This document shows, in pieces, positions 6,546 to 6,983 of a stretch of 6,983 nt of DNA (its first letter is position 1; the number at the start of each line of letters is the position of its first letter). The stretch spans positions 1-6,983 of the forward strand of contig JAAZGT010000163.1 of the NCBI GenBank assembly GCA_012511095.1, in the 5' to 3' direction. Below the pieces are notes generated by a model. It had not been told where the DNA came from. It was given only the letters and a program-made list of their open reading frames with translations, and made no database searches. The position numbers and the translations under genes are program-made. This stretch comes from Alcaligenaceae bacterium (GTDB taxonomy: Bacteria > Pseudomonadota > Gammaproteobacteria > Burkholderiales > Burkholderiaceae_B).

Positions 6546-6567
6546 AATCAGATCTTTCCAAAACGTT

Positions 6568-6615
6568 TCAAAACAAAGAAAGCGACAAGACAAGGCCTAA
6601 TTGACGTAATGACAT
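6568..6615 (-). CDS. 15-codon signal-peptide-like ORF upstream of the modD relic (leader peptide or truncated gene)
   Basis: ATG 6615 is preceded by a perfect AGGAG (6621-6625) at 5 nt, the best ribosome binding site on this strand. It encodes MSLRQLGLVLSLSLF and stops at TGA 6568-6570, 22 nt before the modD start. The composition (Arg, then a Leu/Val/Ser-rich hydrophobic run) is that of the start of a secretion signal. It could be a leader peptide coupled to modD, or the cut-off beginning of an exported protein gene such as a modA lost by deletion. Neither is proven, and no homology could be tested. By contrast modD has only the weaker GGAAAG about 8 nt before its ATG. Confidence 0.4.
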   Translation of the reverse strand: MSLRQLGLVLSLSLF

Positions 6616-6736
6616 ATAAACTCCTAATTAAGATTTGCTCACACCTTGAGAAGCCTCTCAGTCCTTAGTACAAAAAGACAAAAGACATAATCAAGTTTAA
6701 ACACTAATCATCATAGTGTATGGTATCGACTTATGC

Positions 6737-6767
6737 AGTATATAAGCGCTCAGCGCTTGAGTCACAA
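6737..6767 (-). promoter_or_regulatory. Candidate minus-strand promoter of the modD region with dyad in a 19-bp spacer
   Basis: On the minus strand TTGTGA (6767-6762) and TATACT (6742-6737) are 19 bp apart. The spacer contains a perfect dyad, AAGCGCT-G-AGCGCTT (6758-6744). Transcription would start near 6730, about 115 nt before the 15-codon ORF. A long spacer holding a dyad is typical of MerR-family-controlled promoters, but it also suits any repressor. No regulator gene is in view. Confidence 0.4.
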
Positions 6768-6808
6768 CAAATTCGCTTTAAATAACCTTGAGCCATAACA
6801 ATGTATTA

Positions 6809-6840
6809 AACAGAGTTTTTATACTATCTGTTGGTTTTTT
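6809..6840 (+). terminator. Terminator-like hairpin on the plus strand without an obvious gene
   Basis: AACAGA (6809-6814) and TCTGTT (6827-6832) form a 6-bp stem with a 12-nt loop. GG and six Ts (6835-6840) follow. The orientation is plus, yet no plus-strand gene lies between argF and here. It may end a small RNA, be a relic, or be chance in AT-rich DNA. Confidence 0.35.
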
Positions 6841-6881
6841 GTCAAATTTACAACAAATACCTACCAAATAACACTAAACAC

Positions 6882-6910
6882 TTGCCATAGTCAAAAAATA
6901 TACATATAAT
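6882..6910 (+). promoter_or_regulatory. tRNA-Val promoter
   Basis: TTGCCA (6882-6887) and a perfect TATAAT (6905-6910) are exactly 17 bp apart, a near-consensus sigma-70 promoter. The predicted start near 6917 leaves about 22 nt before the tRNA. Confidence 0.85.
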
Positions 6911-6938
6911 TATATCTTTAGCTAGTTCAGCACTAGAT

Positions 6939-6983
6939 GGGTGCTTAGCTCAGTTGGTAGAGCGGCGCCCTTACAAGGCGTAG
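6939..6983 (+). tRNA. tRNA-Val(TAC), 5' 45 nt, cut by window end
   Basis: The acceptor 5' strand GGGTGCT is followed by T8, A9, the D-arm GCTC-AGTTGGTA-GAGC, base 26 and an anticodon arm GCGCC-CTTACAA-GGCGT. Loop positions 34-36 read TAC, which decodes GUA and other valine codons. The variable loop begins at the window edge, so the T-arm and acceptor 3' strand are outside. The strong promoter upstream supports an active gene, possibly the first of a tRNA cluster. Confidence 0.93.

Larger units (their letters stand above)
6616..6938. other. AT-rich intergenic region between modD relic and tRNA-Val
   Basis: About 320 bp without a supportable protein gene. It holds, left to right in plus coordinates: a small hairpin TGAGA/TCTCA (6647-6660); a 6-bp inverted repeat ACACTA/TAGTGT with a 7-nt loop (6701-6719); the minus-strand promoter and dyad (6737-6767); a plus-strand terminator-like hairpin (6809-6840); and the tRNA promoter (6882-6910). 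It may include relics of genes once upstream of modD, but none is recognisable in any frame. Confidence 0.6.

Noticed and set aside
6546..6593. TTG at 6593 as the modD start, adding 16 residues
   Set aside because: No ribosome binding site is seen for it, the extra residues (with two Cys and Trp) do not look like family sequence, and ATG 6545 gives a normal ModD N-terminus.
6616..6736. Molybdenum cofactor or other riboswitch upstream of the modD relic
   Set aside because: Only two short hairpins are visible and no recognised aptamer core could be matched by eye.

Overview
The window looks like ordinary chromosome of a Gram-negative, low-to-moderate-GC betaproteobacterium. The best guess is the low-GC side of the Alcaligenaceae (Burkholderiales). 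This rests on the gene order kdsB-adk-SDR-murJ-rpsT-argF and on ArgF and SDR sequences that read as Bordetella-like with AT-rich codon use. It is recognition from memory, not a database result. The organism makes Kdo-containing LPS (kdsB) and has an outer membrane.

Layout: (1) 1-711, the 3' 95% of kdsB, with an intrinsic terminator built into its last codons. (2) 817-1479 adk, followed by a long hairpin terminator (1501-1559). (3) 1582-2340, an SDR dehydrogenase that overlaps the murJ start (2340-3941) by one base (TAATG), so the two are very likely translated in coupled fashion. (4) A 224-bp leader with a good promoter and two inverted repeats, then rpsT (4166-4432) and a strong terminator. 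(5) argF (4606-5550), closed by a perfect 32-bp palindrome plus T-run. (6) On the minus strand, a modD pseudogene (5672-6545) broken by an in-frame TAA and by a one-base slip in a run of seven Gs. Upstream of it are a 15-codon leader or relic ORF and a candidate regulated promoter. (7) An AT-rich intergenic stretch, then a strong promoter and the first 45 nt of tRNA-Val(TAC), cut by the window end.

Most of the window is housekeeping: LPS sugar activation, nucleotide balance, acyl-CoA or related oxidation, lipid II flipping, ribosome assembly and arginine synthesis. I see no mobile element, CRISPR array, defence system or clearly new system. The part most worth a second look is 5672-6880. There a molybdenum-associated gene has decayed without any visible modABC, while its upstream region keeps a promoter with a perfect dyad in a 19-bp spacer, a well-placed Shine-Dalgarno site for a signal-peptide-like 15-residue ORF, and a plus-strand hairpin with a T-run that no plus-strand gene explains.
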